64,000 bases of DNA from Bacillus mycoides (GCF_018742245.1 NZ_CP036132.1:2351001-2415000); one strand, 5' to 3'; positions 43,714-51,956 are shown, numbered from the stretch's first letter. The notes: a model not told the origin generated them from the sequence alone. Made by a program: numbers and translations.

Positions 43714-43753
43714 TATAGATTTTAAAAGTAAATTAGCAATATAAATGGTAAGT

Positions 43754-43785
43754 GAAAACGCTCAGATTTTTCTGAGCGTTTTTTA
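43754..43785 (+). terminator. Intrinsic terminator
   Basis: AAAACGCTCAGA pairs with TCTGAGCGTTTT across a short T-rich loop, followed by a T-run. Confidence 0.85.
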
Positions 43786-43954
43786 GCGTAATATGTTTTA
43801 TCAACCTAATTGAACTAACACTACCTGTTAATTTAATATAATTTGCTTCACAAATAAATAGAGGGAAATCGATAAAGTCAGAACCTTAAAGAATTTTGGA
43901 ATCAAAATGGAAGTAGACAAACTGTTCACAGCCCCTTAAAATCAAGCAATAACT

Positions 43955-44377
43955 TTATTCGTTCGGATAAAGATTCTGATATGTTTTTACTGTATGTTTA
44001 ATTAAATCCTTTAAAACATCGATATCGATATTAGCTAATGTATTAACATAAATACAAGCCTTACTCTTCGTGTGTTTACCAAAGTTTTCCAATAATTTTT
44101 CTCTTTCCTCACTTTCGTAGGTCAAATAAAGACTAATTTTCGCCTTTCTTGGTGAAAAACCCACTAAAGGCGCATCCCCTTCACGTCCTGATGCATACTT
44201 ATAGTGATAGCTACCAAAGCCAATAATACTAGGGCCCCACATTTTAGCGTCGTAACCAGTTACTCCTTCAAAAATTTCTAATAACTGATAGGCATCTGCC
44301 TTCTTCTTCTCATTTTCCACACTTTCAATAAATTCAATTACACTATTTTCAGTTTCTTTCATCTTTGGTTCAGACAT
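43955..44377 (-). CDS. DUF1801 (YdhG-like) domain protein
   Basis: 140 residues. Features of the DUF1801/YdhG-like fold: N-terminal helix VIEFIESVENEKKKADAYQL, then MWGPSIIGFGSYHYKYASGR, then FSPRKAKISLYLTY and the tail GKHTKSKACIYVNTLANIDI. These small cytosolic proteins are widespread and of unknown biochemical role; structures show a helix-grip-like fold with a pocket. A solid call at family level only. ATG 44377 follows GGAGGG on the minus strand. It lies 12 bases after the next minus-strand gene, so the two probably form an operon. Confidence 0.82.
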   Translation of the reverse strand: MSEPKMKETENSVIEFIESVENEKKKADAYQLLEIFEGVTGYDAKMWGPSIIGFGSYHYKYASGREGDAPLVGFSPRKAKISLYLTYESEEREKLLENFGKHTKSKACIYVNTLANIDIDVLKDLIKHTVKTYQNLYPNE

Positions 44378-44389
44378 ATATGTACCCTC

Positions 44390-44695
44390 CTATTCTCTGA
44401 ATAAATTTATTTTAACATAAAACTTAAACTCGGTATTCAAACCAAACGTATCTGTGCAATACACAGTTCTCGTCATCGGCTCGATATGTAATACATTTAT
44501 GTACATGTCGTGGACCATCCCGTCACGATAGTATGAAATCAATATTTCCTCTTTGTTTTGTAGTGATTGCACAAGCCATATTTGCAGTTGTTCTTTCATA
44601 TCTTCAGTTACAATTGGTTTCGGTACTTTATTCAAATCATTCAGCATTTCTCTAATTCTTTCGTATTGTTCGGCATATTGGGCATTCGTTATCAA
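44390..44695 (-). CDS. YolD-like family protein
   Basis: 101 residues. YolD-like pattern: TNAQYAEQYERIREMLNDL at the N terminus, then EILISYYRDGMVHDMYINVL and the strand pair HIEPMTRTVYCTDTFGLNTE ending FKFYVKINLF. YolD-like proteins often accompany Y-family polymerases of the UvrX type and SOS-responsive genes, but no polymerase is next to this copy; its neighbour is a DUF1801 gene. Function unknown. TTG or ATG start region at 44695 is AT-rich with no strong ribosome site visible. Confidence 0.75.
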   Translation of the reverse strand: MITNAQYAEQYERIREMLNDLNKVPKPIVTEDMKEQLQIWLVQSLQNKEEILISYYRDGMVHDMYINVLHIEPMTRTVYCTDTFGLNTEFKFYVKINLFRE

Positions 44696-44913
44696 GACCT
44701 AAATCGTAAAAAGCCATAAAAAATAAGAGATGATACATATTATATATAACTAATTCATGATCAACAGCATCCAATATGGTATGGCAGGGCTGGAAGTGTT
44801 GGAAGTACTACGGGCACAGTTGGGCATTATTAATAAGAGCCCAATAAAAAATTCTCTTGGATGCAAGAGGATTTTTTATTGGGAATAGTAAGGGGGAGGG
44901 AGGTGCATTACAT
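44696..44913. other. Intergenic region with a strong hairpin
   Basis: No gene recognised. A 19-base-arm hairpin with one mismatch (CCCAATAAAAAATTCTCTT and its complement, 44840-44883) lies directly upstream of the small gene at 44914. Confidence 0.5.
44838..44884. terminator. Terminator-like hairpin
   Basis: Long inverted repeat around a GGATGC loop with T-rich arms, flanking the start of the small basic protein gene. Confidence 0.55.
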
Positions 44914-45018
44914 ATGGGAAAAGGTAGAAGTAATAATGCTGGTAAAAAGCAACCGAATTTCGATGATTCATCTAATTTCGCTAAACAAAGCCAACCGACA
45001 GAAAAGAAGAAGAAATAA
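44914..45018 (+). CDS. 34-residue basic protein, candidate small spore protein
   Basis: Encodes MGKGRSNNAGKKQPNFDDSS followed by NFAKQSQPTEKKKK. It has a very strong ribosome site (GGGAGGTG, 9 bases upstream) and an excellent terminator right after the stop (45020-45055), so it is almost certainly expressed although too short for most gene finders. Size, lack of Cys and Trp, and Lys/Asn/Gln/Ser composition are like the minor small acid-soluble spore proteins (SspL-SspP class), but no exact family is recognised. Confidence 0.62.
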   Translation: MGKGRSNNAGKKQPNFDDSSNFAKQSQPTEKKKK

Positions 45019-45019
45019 G

Positions 45020-45055
45020 AAAAGGAGCTCTCTTGATAAAGAGAGCTCCTTTTTA
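45020..45055 (+). terminator. Terminator of the 34-residue protein gene
   Basis: AAAAGGAGCTCTCTT pairs with AAGAGAGCTCCTTTTT over a 4-base loop. Confidence 0.9.
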
Positions 45056-45240
45056 AGGTATATTGACATTTCAGCAAAACATATCGATCGCTCAACCAAA
45101 TAGTCATAAGTGCAAGACTTAAATTCATGCGGCGAATGGCAGCAAATATAATATTATTGTCCTGCTTTTTCTAATGCTTCTTGACGGTGACCTCATATAA
45201 AATGCCAATACTCCATTTTATATAGCATGATGTTAAATAA

Positions 45241-45390
45241 ATAAATTTTAATTCAAAAGAAATTGGTGAAGTGTTACGACATGTAATTGTACATGAAATT
45301 CATCATATTGGTCAGCTATCTATATGGGCGAGAGAATTAAATCTTCAACCTGTTTCAGCAAATTTAATTGGAAGAGGTTTATATATATAA
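45241..45390 (+). pseudogene. DinB-family protein, C-terminal fragment
   Basis: The frame, opening right after a stop at 45238-45240, reads KEIGEVLRHVIVHEIHHIGQ then LSIWARELNLQPVSANLIGR GL and a stop. HEIHHIGQLS with its two metal-ligand histidines is the hallmark of DinB C termini. No start codon. Together with 43642-43713 it suggests one ancestral DinB gene whose middle was replaced or deleted during local rearrangement. Confidence 0.7.
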
Positions 45391-45399
45391 GAGGATTTC

Positions 45400-46416
45400 T
45401 TAGTTGAAATCCTCGGATTTTTTCTGACGTATATGTAAAAACATTAAGAGGGTAATGATTAAAAAGATCATAATCGTTTGTATGATTAAATTTTTAAACT
45501 GAAGCAAAATGGTCCAAGATGTAACAACGTCTTTGAAAGCTTGGAGTGCAGAATATGAGGTAGGTTCAAAACCGTATTGAAGTAACTTTTTTGTTTCAAC
45601 AAAAGCCGTGTTTTCTTCATTGGCGTCTAATACTACAGAAATAAACCTTGTATCTCCTTGTTTTGCTGTACCAACAAAACTATAATTACCGTTAGTTGAC
45701 AAACTAGTTTGCAAGCCATCAACACCTTTTAGTTTAATGTTTTTATCAAGAGAGTAAATCATTTTATTTGTGTTGAGAACTTGAAAATCTTTGAAGGTAA
45801 ATGGGTAAGAGGTTAGTTTAGTTATATTTAATACATCTGGATAGTCTTTTATTAATTGTGCAGCTATTTCGGCTGCGTCTATTGCTGTTGTAATCGATTG
45901 TTTATTCTTCTCGCTATTTATTCCAGTGGAATTTAAAAATGGAGATTGTTGTGATAACTTTAGTTGTTTTGCTTTTTCATTCATTAACGATGTGAAATTA
46001 TCTTCATTTCCAGCAATGTGTTCTGCTAGTTCAAGTGCAGAACGATTATTTCCGGTTAAAAGCAATGTATTTAGTAAATCACGAACGGTTGTTTTATCAT
46101 TCGATGTTACATGTATAGGACTCGTTTCGGTTTGAAAAACGTCGTTACTTATTTTTACAGATTCATCTAATTGTATTTTGCCATCATGAAGTTGTTCCAT
46201 CACAATATACTCAGTCATTAATTTAGATAAAGTGGCCGACTGAATGGGAGTACTTTCATTTTTTTTATAAACAATCTCACCAGAATTAGTATCTATTAAA
46301 ATAGCTGATTTAGCTTGAATAATTGGACCATTTACATAAAGGTGAAAATATAAAACGATAAGTGCAGTAATGAGAAAAGATAATAATAAAACTGTTATTT
46401 TTTTCAAGAATTGCAT
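45400..46416 (-). CDS. DD-carboxypeptidase homologue with altered catalytic motifs (probable pseudoenzyme)
   Basis: 338 residues. N-terminal membrane helix, a DacA/DacF-like domain, then a second membrane helix near 305-325 and a short basic tail. Aligned by eye with PBP5-type enzymes, the nucleophile box ASxTK reads ATLSK (Thr62 where Ser is expected, Lys65 kept), the SxN box reads TGN (121-123), and the KTG box in VDGLKTG reads VDGLQTS (236-238). The rest of the fold is well kept (KLMTEY; AEHIAG; FVGTAKQGDTRFISVVLDA). So it probably binds peptidoglycan or beta-lactam weakly or not at all covalently and may act as a sensor or scaffold. It lies downstream of the VanRS-like pair but after a terminator, so it has its own promoter. 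Confidence 0.8.
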   Translation of the reverse strand: MQFLKKITVLLLSFLITALIVLYFHLYVNGPIIQAKSAILIDTNSGEIVYKKNESTPIQSATLSKLMTEYIVMEQLHDGKIQLDESVKISNDVFQTETSPIHVTSNDKTTVRDLLNTLLLTGNNRSALELAEHIAGNEDNFTSLMNEKAKQLKLSQQSPFLNSTGINSEKNKQSITTAIDAAEIAAQLIKDYPDVLNITKLTSYPFTFKDFQVLNTNKMIYSLDKNIKLKGVDGLQTSLSTNGNYSFVGTAKQGDTRFISVVLDANEENTAFVETKKLLQYGFEPTSYSALQAFKDVVTSWTILLQFKNLIIQTIMIFLIITLLMFLHIRQKKSEDFN

Positions 46417-46546
46417 AAGCGATCCTCCTACTATTACATCAATAATATTATTGTAAAAAGGAATGCTTAATTAGGAAGAAAGAAAAGGTAAAGAATTTCT
46501 AAAGAATTATAAAGAATTATTAAATTTTGGATATTAATGGAATATA

Positions 46547-46584
46547 AAAGGTTCAATTTCTTATATGATAAAAAATTGAACCTA
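46547..46584 (-). terminator. Terminator of the VanRS-like operon
   Basis: AGGTTCAATTT pairs with AAATTGAACCT; on the minus strand TTTTATATT follows. Confidence 0.65.
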
Positions 46585-46597
46585 TAAATATGTGGTA

Positions 46598-47755
46598 TTA
46601 AGCTTTATAAGGGAGTAGTTTTACAGTGAAAGTTGTTTTTTTATCATCGCTATATACTTCAATTGTTCCTTTATGCAATTCAACAATACTTTTTGCAATT
46701 GCTAATCCGAGTCCAGATCCACCAGTGTTTGTTGAACGTGATTTTTCAACACGATAAAAACGTTCAAAAATATGAGGTAAATCAGTACTAGGGATAGGTT
46801 GTCCGTAATTTGTTATATCAATTGTAATCATGTTATTGCTTTCGTAAGCGGTAATATCAATATGATCTCCATCATTTCCATAAGTAATAGCGTTTATGAT
46901 TAGATTTTCAAACACACGTACTAATTTATCCCCATCAGCTAGTACCATTAGCTTTTGAGATGGGAAAGAAGGGCGACATTCAATATTAGCTTCTTGAAGC
47001 TGTATCCGAAATTGGACAGTTAATTGTCCAATCAATTCTACAATATCAATGGGAGCAGAATATAAACTTAACTCTTTATTTTGAACGCGTGTATATTCAA
47101 ACAAGTCATTCATTAATGCATTAAGACGAGTTACTTTATCGTAAATGACTTGAATATAGTATCGTAATTCTACTTCATCTCTATAATTATCATGATGGAT
47201 TAAATTTACGTATCCAACTATAGATGTAAGAGGGGTTCGTAAGTCATGTGATACATTTGTAATAAGTTCGCTTTTTGCTTGTTCTGCCTGTCTTTCTTCA
47301 TCAATCGAAACTTTTAATTGCTCAATAATTTGATTGACCCCAGTTGCCAGTTCTTCTAAATAATTATGGTGTACGATGGAAACTTTATGATTAAAGTTTC
47401 CACTTGCAATATACCGAATCTCTTCAATCATTTTTTTTATACAAGTTTCATAGTAAACCTTTCTTTCATGACGATAAAAAATGTATAAATAGGATGAGAA
47501 AATAGAAAATAAAAACAAATAAGATACAATCATCATCCATAAAGACTCTTTTAATCCAATATATTTTTCATGGCCAAAAATTCTAATGAATTCTTTTCCT
47601 AGTTCACTTAAAGTAAGTGAACTCTCAATTACACTAGTAACGAGGCGATAAATAATTAATTCAGTAATAGGGGTTAGTGTGATAGCTAATAAGAGCCAAA
47701 AAATAATTTTCCATTTTGGGATATCTTTTAATATGTCAAAAGCTTCATTTCTCAA
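46598..47755 (-). CDS. VanS-like sensor histidine kinase
   Basis: 385 residues. Two membrane helices (about 17-40 and 73-94) enclose a short outer loop of roughly 35 residues. A HAMP-like linker leads to the phospho-acceptor His170 in NVSHDLRTPLTSIVGYV, then N box VFENLIINAITYGN, G1 ITIDITNYGQPI and the STNTGGSGLGLAI G2 box. The small sensor loop and sequence style match VanS-type kinases of cell-wall stress. It is translated from a start overlapping the response regulator by 11 bases, so the two form one operon. Confidence 0.85.
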   Translation of the reverse strand: MRNEAFDILKDIPKWKIIFWLLLAITLTPITELIIYRLVTSVIESSLTLSELGKEFIRIFGHEKYIGLKESLWMMIVSYLFLFSIFSSYLYIFYRHERKVYYETCIKKMIEEIRYIASGNFNHKVSIVHHNYLEELATGVNQIIEQLKVSIDEERQAEQAKSELITNVSHDLRTPLTSIVGYVNLIHHDNYRDEVELRYYIQVIYDKVTRLNALMNDLFEYTRVQNKELSLYSAPIDIVELIGQLTVQFRIQLQEANIECRPSFPSQKLMVLADGDKLVRVFENLIINAITYGNDGDHIDITAYESNNMITIDITNYGQPIPSTDLPHIFERFYRVEKSRSTNTGGSGLGLAIAKSIVELHKGTIEVYSDDKKTTFTVKLLPYKA

Positions 47756-48440
47756 TTTTATAGCCTACTCCCCAAACAGTATGAATAAACTTTTCTCCAT
47801 TCATTACTGTTTCAAGTTTATCCCGCAAATTACTAATATGAACCATCACAGTTTTATTTGAACCATAACCATCTTCATTCCAAACGCGTTCAAAAATTTC
47901 TTCGGAACTAAAGACTCTTCCTGTATTACTCGCAAGTAAATATAAAATATCAAATTCAATAGATGTGAGTTTAATATATTCTCCATTTACTTTAACAGTA
48001 TGATTATGTTTATGTATTTCAACAGAACGAATACGAATAATACCATCTTCATTCTTTTGGGAAGTAGCATTTTGGAAAGAGGATCTTCGTAATAAAGCTT
48101 TCACTCTAGCCACTAATTCTAGTGGATTAAACGGTTTAATCATATAATCATCTGCGCCGGTCATAAGTCCTAAAATTTTATCCATATCTTCAGCCTTTGC
48201 ACTAAGCATAAGGATAGGTACAGTATTATTTTCACGCACTTCTTGACAAACTTCCAATCCGTTTCGTTTGGGCATCATAATATCCAAAATCATAAGGTTA
48301 ACTTCATATGTAGATATCATTTGTAATGCTTCATCACCATCATAAGCTTTATAAATGTTATAGCCTTCATTTCGTAAATAAACAGCCAGTAATTCTACAA
48401 TATCTTTATCATCATCAATAATTAATATGTTTTTATTCAT
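47745..48440 (-). CDS. VanR-like OmpR-family response regulator
   Basis: 231 residues. Receiver domain with the acidic pair DDD at 9-11, phospho-acceptor Asp53 (LMILDIMMPKRNG), the Thr/Ser and Lys positions (MLSAKAED; MIKPFNPLEL), then an OmpR-type winged helix at about 130-228 (LTSIEFDILYLLASNTGRVF; SNKTVMVHISNLRDKLE). The kinase gene follows with an overlap. Probable targets include the altered carboxypeptidase gene downstream, by analogy with VanR control of vanY/vanX, but no operator was identified. Confidence 0.88.
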   Translation of the reverse strand: MNKNILIIDDDKDIVELLAVYLRNEGYNIYKAYDGDEALQMISTYEVNLMILDIMMPKRNGLEVCQEVRENNTVPILMLSAKAEDMDKILGLMTGADDYMIKPFNPLELVARVKALLRRSSFQNATSQKNEDGIIRIRSVEIHKHNHTVKVNGEYIKLTSIEFDILYLLASNTGRVFSSEEIFERVWNEDGYGSNKTVMVHISNLRDKLETVMNGEKFIHTVWGVGYKIEK

Positions 48441-48637
48441 TTTATAGTTAGTTCCTTTCCTTACAATTAATCAACATTACTATAATATCAAACATTTATG
48501 TATTTTGTAGTAATGTTTCTACATAAAATTTCATGTATCGTATTAAAAAGGAATTAAAACATTCATAACGAATATAAAATAAGAAGGATATTTAAACTCC
48601 ACATTATACTGAAAGATAGTTATAAGGGGGACTTGCT

Positions 48638-48772
48638 ATGTTATATAATGATATATATTCATTTACTCCAACTGGAAAAATAGAAAATGATATTAAAGCT
48701 TTTCTATTAAAATACAATAAAGAATTTACATATAAACATTCAATTCGGAATTTAAAAGAAATTGTAGAGTAG
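48638..48772 (+). CDS. 44-residue hypothetical protein
   Basis: Encodes MLYNDIYSFTPTGKIENDIK then AFLLKYNKEFTYKHSIRNLK EIVE. It has a strong ribosome site (AAGGGGGA) and lies 13 bases before the DUF3885 gene, so it is probably its operon partner. Polar and helical, no recognised family. It could act as a small partner or antidote of the next product, but nothing in the sequence shows this. Confidence 0.5.
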   Translation: MLYNDIYSFTPTGKIENDIKAFLLKYNKEFTYKHSIRNLKEIVE

Positions 48773-49457
48773 AAAGGGTATAAAAATGCAATTAAAAGAA
48801 TATATGAATCAAACATTCCCAGGAGTTACATTAGTACCGTTCATATACTTTCAGTGGGAAAATCATCTTCATTTTGATTTTGGGAAAGATAAATATCAAA
48901 ATATAGAAGGAAACGACGATTTAAACATGGAATACTTCTCTCGACTATATACATATAATAAATATTTATTTGAAGATATATTTTCAAAAGAAGATGAAGT
49001 GTTTTTAGTAACAAATGTTTATTGATTTAAAAAGGAAAATGTGAAAAATTCGCAGAAAATAAATGTATATAATCGATTTATTAAAAAGAGGGAAATAAAG
49101 TTTCAGGTTAGACAAGAAACTTTACCATTTTTATTTAATGATGAAGAAGTAGATTTATATTGTACATATCAATTTTCATTAAAATGCTTTGCGGAAGATA
49201 TTAAATACCAATCGCTTATTAAAGCTGCTAATCATGAAGATTTCTCAGGGCTTCACCCGCGTTTTGGGCGTAAGAAAGAAATTTCTTATCCAGATGTATT
49301 TCTCATAAATGCAACGAAAGATATTATCATGTTTATTTATCCTTTTCGGCAAGAAGACTCCATCTGATTTGTGTTACGGGTGAAGCCCAACAATTCAGGG
49401 GGAGATGAATTGCCGTCAGTCAATAGGCTGAACTCTCTGAGAAGGGTGGTGAAAACA

Positions 49458-50813
49458 ATGGCTAGAAAGAAAGCAGTTAAAGTATTACGTAAACAAAAGA
49501 AAATAGAAAACATGCAACGATTCACTCAGAAACAGAATATCGGACGAGCTTGCCTCACGGCTAAAGAATTTCGTTTACTTCAACGCATGTCGCATAGTTC
49601 AAAAGCATTGCGAAATGTTGGATTGTACACCATTAAACAAAGTTATTTGAACAATAATAAAATGGCTACTGTAAAAGAAGTGGACACTGCCATGCAAGCC
49701 GATATGAACTATTGGGGCATTCAATCAAACTCTGTTCAAGCGATTCGTAGAGCCTTATATACAGAAGTGAAGAGCTTTTTTAAAGCATTGGAACAGTGGA
49801 AGAAAAATCCTGAGAAATTCACAGGTCGTCCTAAGTTTCCGAATTATTCTGGTTCAACTGACAAACGAATCATTGAAATCTATCAAGTTCCAAAAGTTGA
49901 TGATAACGGGTATTGGATGATTCCGATGAATGTTGCATTCAGAAAAAAATTCGGTTCCATTAAAATACGTATGCCTAAAAATTTAATAAATAAAAAAGTC
50001 TCCTACATTGAGATTGTACCCAAGCAAAAAGGTCGGTTCTTTGAGGTGCATTATACATATGAGATGCACGTTTCTCAAATGAAGAAACAATCCACGACTA
50101 CTAGTAACGCTTTGAGTTGCGATTTAGGTGTAGACAGATTATTAAGTTGTGCAACAAATGCAGGTGATACATTCTTAATTGATGGAAAAAAATTAAAATC
50201 CATTAACCAATACTTCAACAAAATGATACGTAATCTGCAACAGAAAAATAGGGGAAATGGACTTTCAAAACGAGTTGTAACGAATCAAATGGCTGCACTT
50301 TGGCATAAACGAGAACGACAAATAAATGGTTACATTTCACAAACTGTAGGCCTGTTGTTCAAAAAAGTGAAAGCATTCAACATAGATACGGTTATCGTAG
50401 GGTATAACACTGGTTGGAAACAAGAATCTGATATGGGAAACAAGAATAATCAAAAATTTGTTCAAATCCCATTTCATAAATTGATTTCAGCAATTGAGAA
50501 TAAATGTGTAAAAGAAGGCATCCGATTTTTGAAACAAGAAGAAAGCTATACCTCAAAAGCTAGTTTTCTAGACAAAGATAGGATTCCTGTTTGGTCTAAG
50601 GATGATAGGACTCATTATCGTTTTAGTGGCAAACGAATGACTCGTGGTCTGTATCGAAGTAAATCAGGAAAATGTATCCACGCTGATATTAATGGTGCGT
50701 TGAATACATTGCAAAAATCAAGAGTTGTAGAATTGGATGAAAATCTCAAAGTGAAAACGCCGATTCTATTAGAAGTGCAAACACGTAAGGCTGTTGCTTC
50801 GTGCATAGCTTAG
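49458..50813 (+). CDS. tnpB: TnpB RNA-guided nuclease homologue
   Basis: 451 residues. N-terminal basic region (MARKKAVKVLRKQKKIE), a helical/wedge segment, and a RuvC domain with Asp222 (SCDLGVDRLLSCA), Glu362 (QEESYTSKASF) and Asp410 (HADINGALNTL) all present. The CxxC...CxxC zinc finger normally found between Glu and the last Asp is missing; the insert instead reads FLDKDRIPVWSKDD, as in a zinc-less TnpB subgroup. TnpB proteins use an omega RNA from the element's 3' end to cut DNA and keep the element in place. ATG 49458 follows GGGTGGTG; longer starts have no ribosome site. Confidence 0.88.
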   Translation: MARKKAVKVLRKQKKIENMQRFTQKQNIGRACLTAKEFRLLQRMSHSSKALRNVGLYTIKQSYLNNNKMATVKEVDTAMQADMNYWGIQSNSVQAIRRALYTEVKSFFKALEQWKKNPEKFTGRPKFPNYSGSTDKRIIEIYQVPKVDDNGYWMIPMNVAFRKKFGSIKIRMPKNLINKKVSYIEIVPKQKGRFFEVHYTYEMHVSQMKKQSTTTSNALSCDLGVDRLLSCATNAGDTFLIDGKKLKSINQYFNKMIRNLQQKNRGNGLSKRVVTNQMAALWHKRERQINGYISQTVGLLFKKVKAFNIDTVIVGYNTGWKQESDMGNKNNQKFVQIPFHKLISAIENKCVKEGIRFLKQEESYTSKASFLDKDRIPVWSKDDRTHYRFSGKRMTRGLYRSKSGKCIHADINGALNTLQKSRVVELDENLKVKTPILLEVQTRKAVASCIA

Positions 50814-50869
50814 TGGGTGCGTCAACCATCCATGTGTACTCGACTTGTCGGGGCTTGTAGCACACGCCG

Positions 50870-51101
50870 GAGTCATCTGAGTGGTGGCTTCTTCCACAAG
50901 GAAGAATTGCTCTTTTTCGAAAGGGTGGTGCAAGTGGGAAAACAATCGTTCGTTGCCAGTACCAACCAAAAACTTACTTGGGGTGTTACCGAAAGATGGC
51001 ATGAATTCTAGAGTGTCAAACTGTCTAGCGATAGACGAAAAGACCTAGAGTTCTAACTCAAGCCCCCACTGAAATGCTTCATCTCAGTGAGGGGAGTTGA
51101 C
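50870..51101 (+). ncRNA. Predicted omega RNA (reRNA) scaffold
   Basis: The 290 bases between the tnpB stop and the right end are non-coding but highly structured, with repeated GGG/CCC blocks and hairpins, and end exactly at the element boundary. In TnpB systems this region is transcribed as the omega RNA, and the guide is the adjoining host sequence, here starting GATGATAGAGG at 51102. The 5' limit given is approximate. The matching TAM would be TTTAT at 49336-49340. Confidence 0.6.
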
Positions 51102-51245
51102 GATGATAGAGGATGTGAAGTAATTGCGAAGAATAAAGAAAAGATACGGGATTTATATGAGAAGTATAAAGAGTGGATACCAGAATATGAACGAGAGAGT
51201 ATAGATGACTTATTTACATGAAAATAGGAGGAAGTGAAGTGTGTA

Positions 51246-51956
51246 ATGAAAAGGATCGCAATTGTATCTGCATGGGAACCAGAGCTTACGTATTTGCATC
51301 AACATTATCCAAGTGAGCGTGTAGAAAAAATAGCAGCTTGGGAATTTCATTTTCATTCTATTAATGAATTAGAAGTTATTTCAGTTGTAACTGGTGTCGG
51401 TAAAGTAAGTTGTGCTAGTTGTGTACAACTATTAATAAGTGAATTCCAGCCAGATCAGTTATTTATGACAGGGATTTGCGGGAGTTTATCAGATAAGGTG
51501 AAAAATGGACACATCGTTGTAGCTCTTAATACTTTGCAGCATGATGTTACTGCGGCTGGTTCAGGAGAAGATAGTTTTAATCTATATGATGGTAGAACAG
51601 CACCTATTGAAACAACTAAATCACTCGTAAAGCGAATGAAGAAATTGCGTTCGTATGACCCGGTCCATTTTGGTACATTTCTATCTGGAGATCAACGTAT
51701 TCGAAGTTCAGAAATGAGGTATTTACTTCATACTGTATACGGTGCTTTAGCCGTTGATCAAGAAGTGGCAGCATTTGCTTATGTATGTCGTGTAAATAAC
51801 AAACCATTTCTATGTTTAAAAGCTGCCTCAGATCAAGCGAATGACAAAACGAAAGAAGAACAAAAGGTTTTTAAAATGTTAGCATGTGAACGAGCATGTG
51901 AGCATTTAATTACTTTTTTACGTGTTTATGAGATTACTGTAGTTAACAATGTATAG
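51246..51956 (+). CDS. MTA/SAH nucleosidase-like phosphorylase-superfamily protein
   Basis: About 236 residues of the PNP/UDP phosphorylase fold: MKRIAIVSAWEPELTYL at the N terminus (Glu in the position of the active-site acid), VVTGVGKVSCASCVQLLI, FMTGICGSL, and LKAASDQANDKTKEE with the general-acid Asp. Close to Pfs/MTAN enzymes that hydrolyse methylthioadenosine or S-adenosylhomocysteine, but the nucleoside-binding VEMEGAA block reads VDQEVAA, so the substrate may differ. The ATG at 51246 matches family starts, though it is 14 bases from AGGAGG; a GTG at 51234 is an alternative. It begins right after the interrupted DUF3885 gene. Confidence 0.72.
   Translation: MKRIAIVSAWEPELTYLHQHYPSERVEKIAAWEFHFHSINELEVISVVTGVGKVSCASCVQLLISEFQPDQLFMTGICGSLSDKVKNGHIVVALNTLQHDVTAAGSGEDSFNLYDGRTAPIETTKSLVKRMKKLRSYDPVHFGTFLSGDQRIRSSEMRYLLHTVYGALAVDQEVAAFAYVCRVNNKPFLCLKAASDQANDKTKEEQKVFKMLACERACEHLITFLRVYEITVVNNV

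Larger units (their letters stand above)
43555..43954. other. Intergenic region with a DinB N-terminal relic
   Basis: A short frame follows the kinase stop (IKCIEEYVQKDEPHYIID ... GVGER, stop at about 43639), then the DinB N-terminal fragment at 43642-43713, then a terminator at 43754-43785. The rest has no recognised content. Confidence 0.45.
49341..51101 (+). mobile_element. IS200/IS605-type (IS1341-like) element carrying tnpB only
   Basis: The ends are fixed by rejoining the host gene: the element begins CCTTTTCGGC right after host TTTAT and ends GGGGAGTTGAC before host GATGATAGAGG, with no target duplication, as expected for this family. A right-end hairpin lies at 51063-51094 (CCCCCACTGA against TCAGTGAGGGG). 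There is no tnpA (Y1 transposase), so movement would depend on one supplied in trans. Length 1761 bases. Confidence 0.85.
48786..51221 (+). pseudogene. DUF3885 family gene, interrupted by a TnpB element and one nonsense codon
   Basis: The first part (48786-49340, 185 codons) begins MQLKEYMNQTFPGVTLVPFI and reads through to DIIMFIY; the second part (51102-51221) continues DDRGCEVIAKNKEKIRDLYE ... SIDDLFT and stops. Removing 49341-51101 joins TAT to GAT in frame and gives the FIYDDRGCEVI stretch typical of DUF3885 proteins. In addition an in-frame TGA at 49023-49025 interrupts the first part (LVTNVY stop FKKEN), which would have to be a sense codon in an active gene. Family function is unknown. 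ATG follows GAAAGGG. Confidence 0.8.

Noticed and set aside
44808..45128. Minus-strand frame of 106 codons
   Set aside because: Mostly the complement of terminators and of the well-supported small gene at 44914. Its first 30 residues (LSLALMTIWLSDRYVL) could be a membrane-protein relic, but the evidence is too thin.
50817..51011. Open frame of 64 codons after tnpB
   Set aside because: It lies in the structured 3' region expected to be the omega RNA, has no ribosome site and no protein-like pattern.
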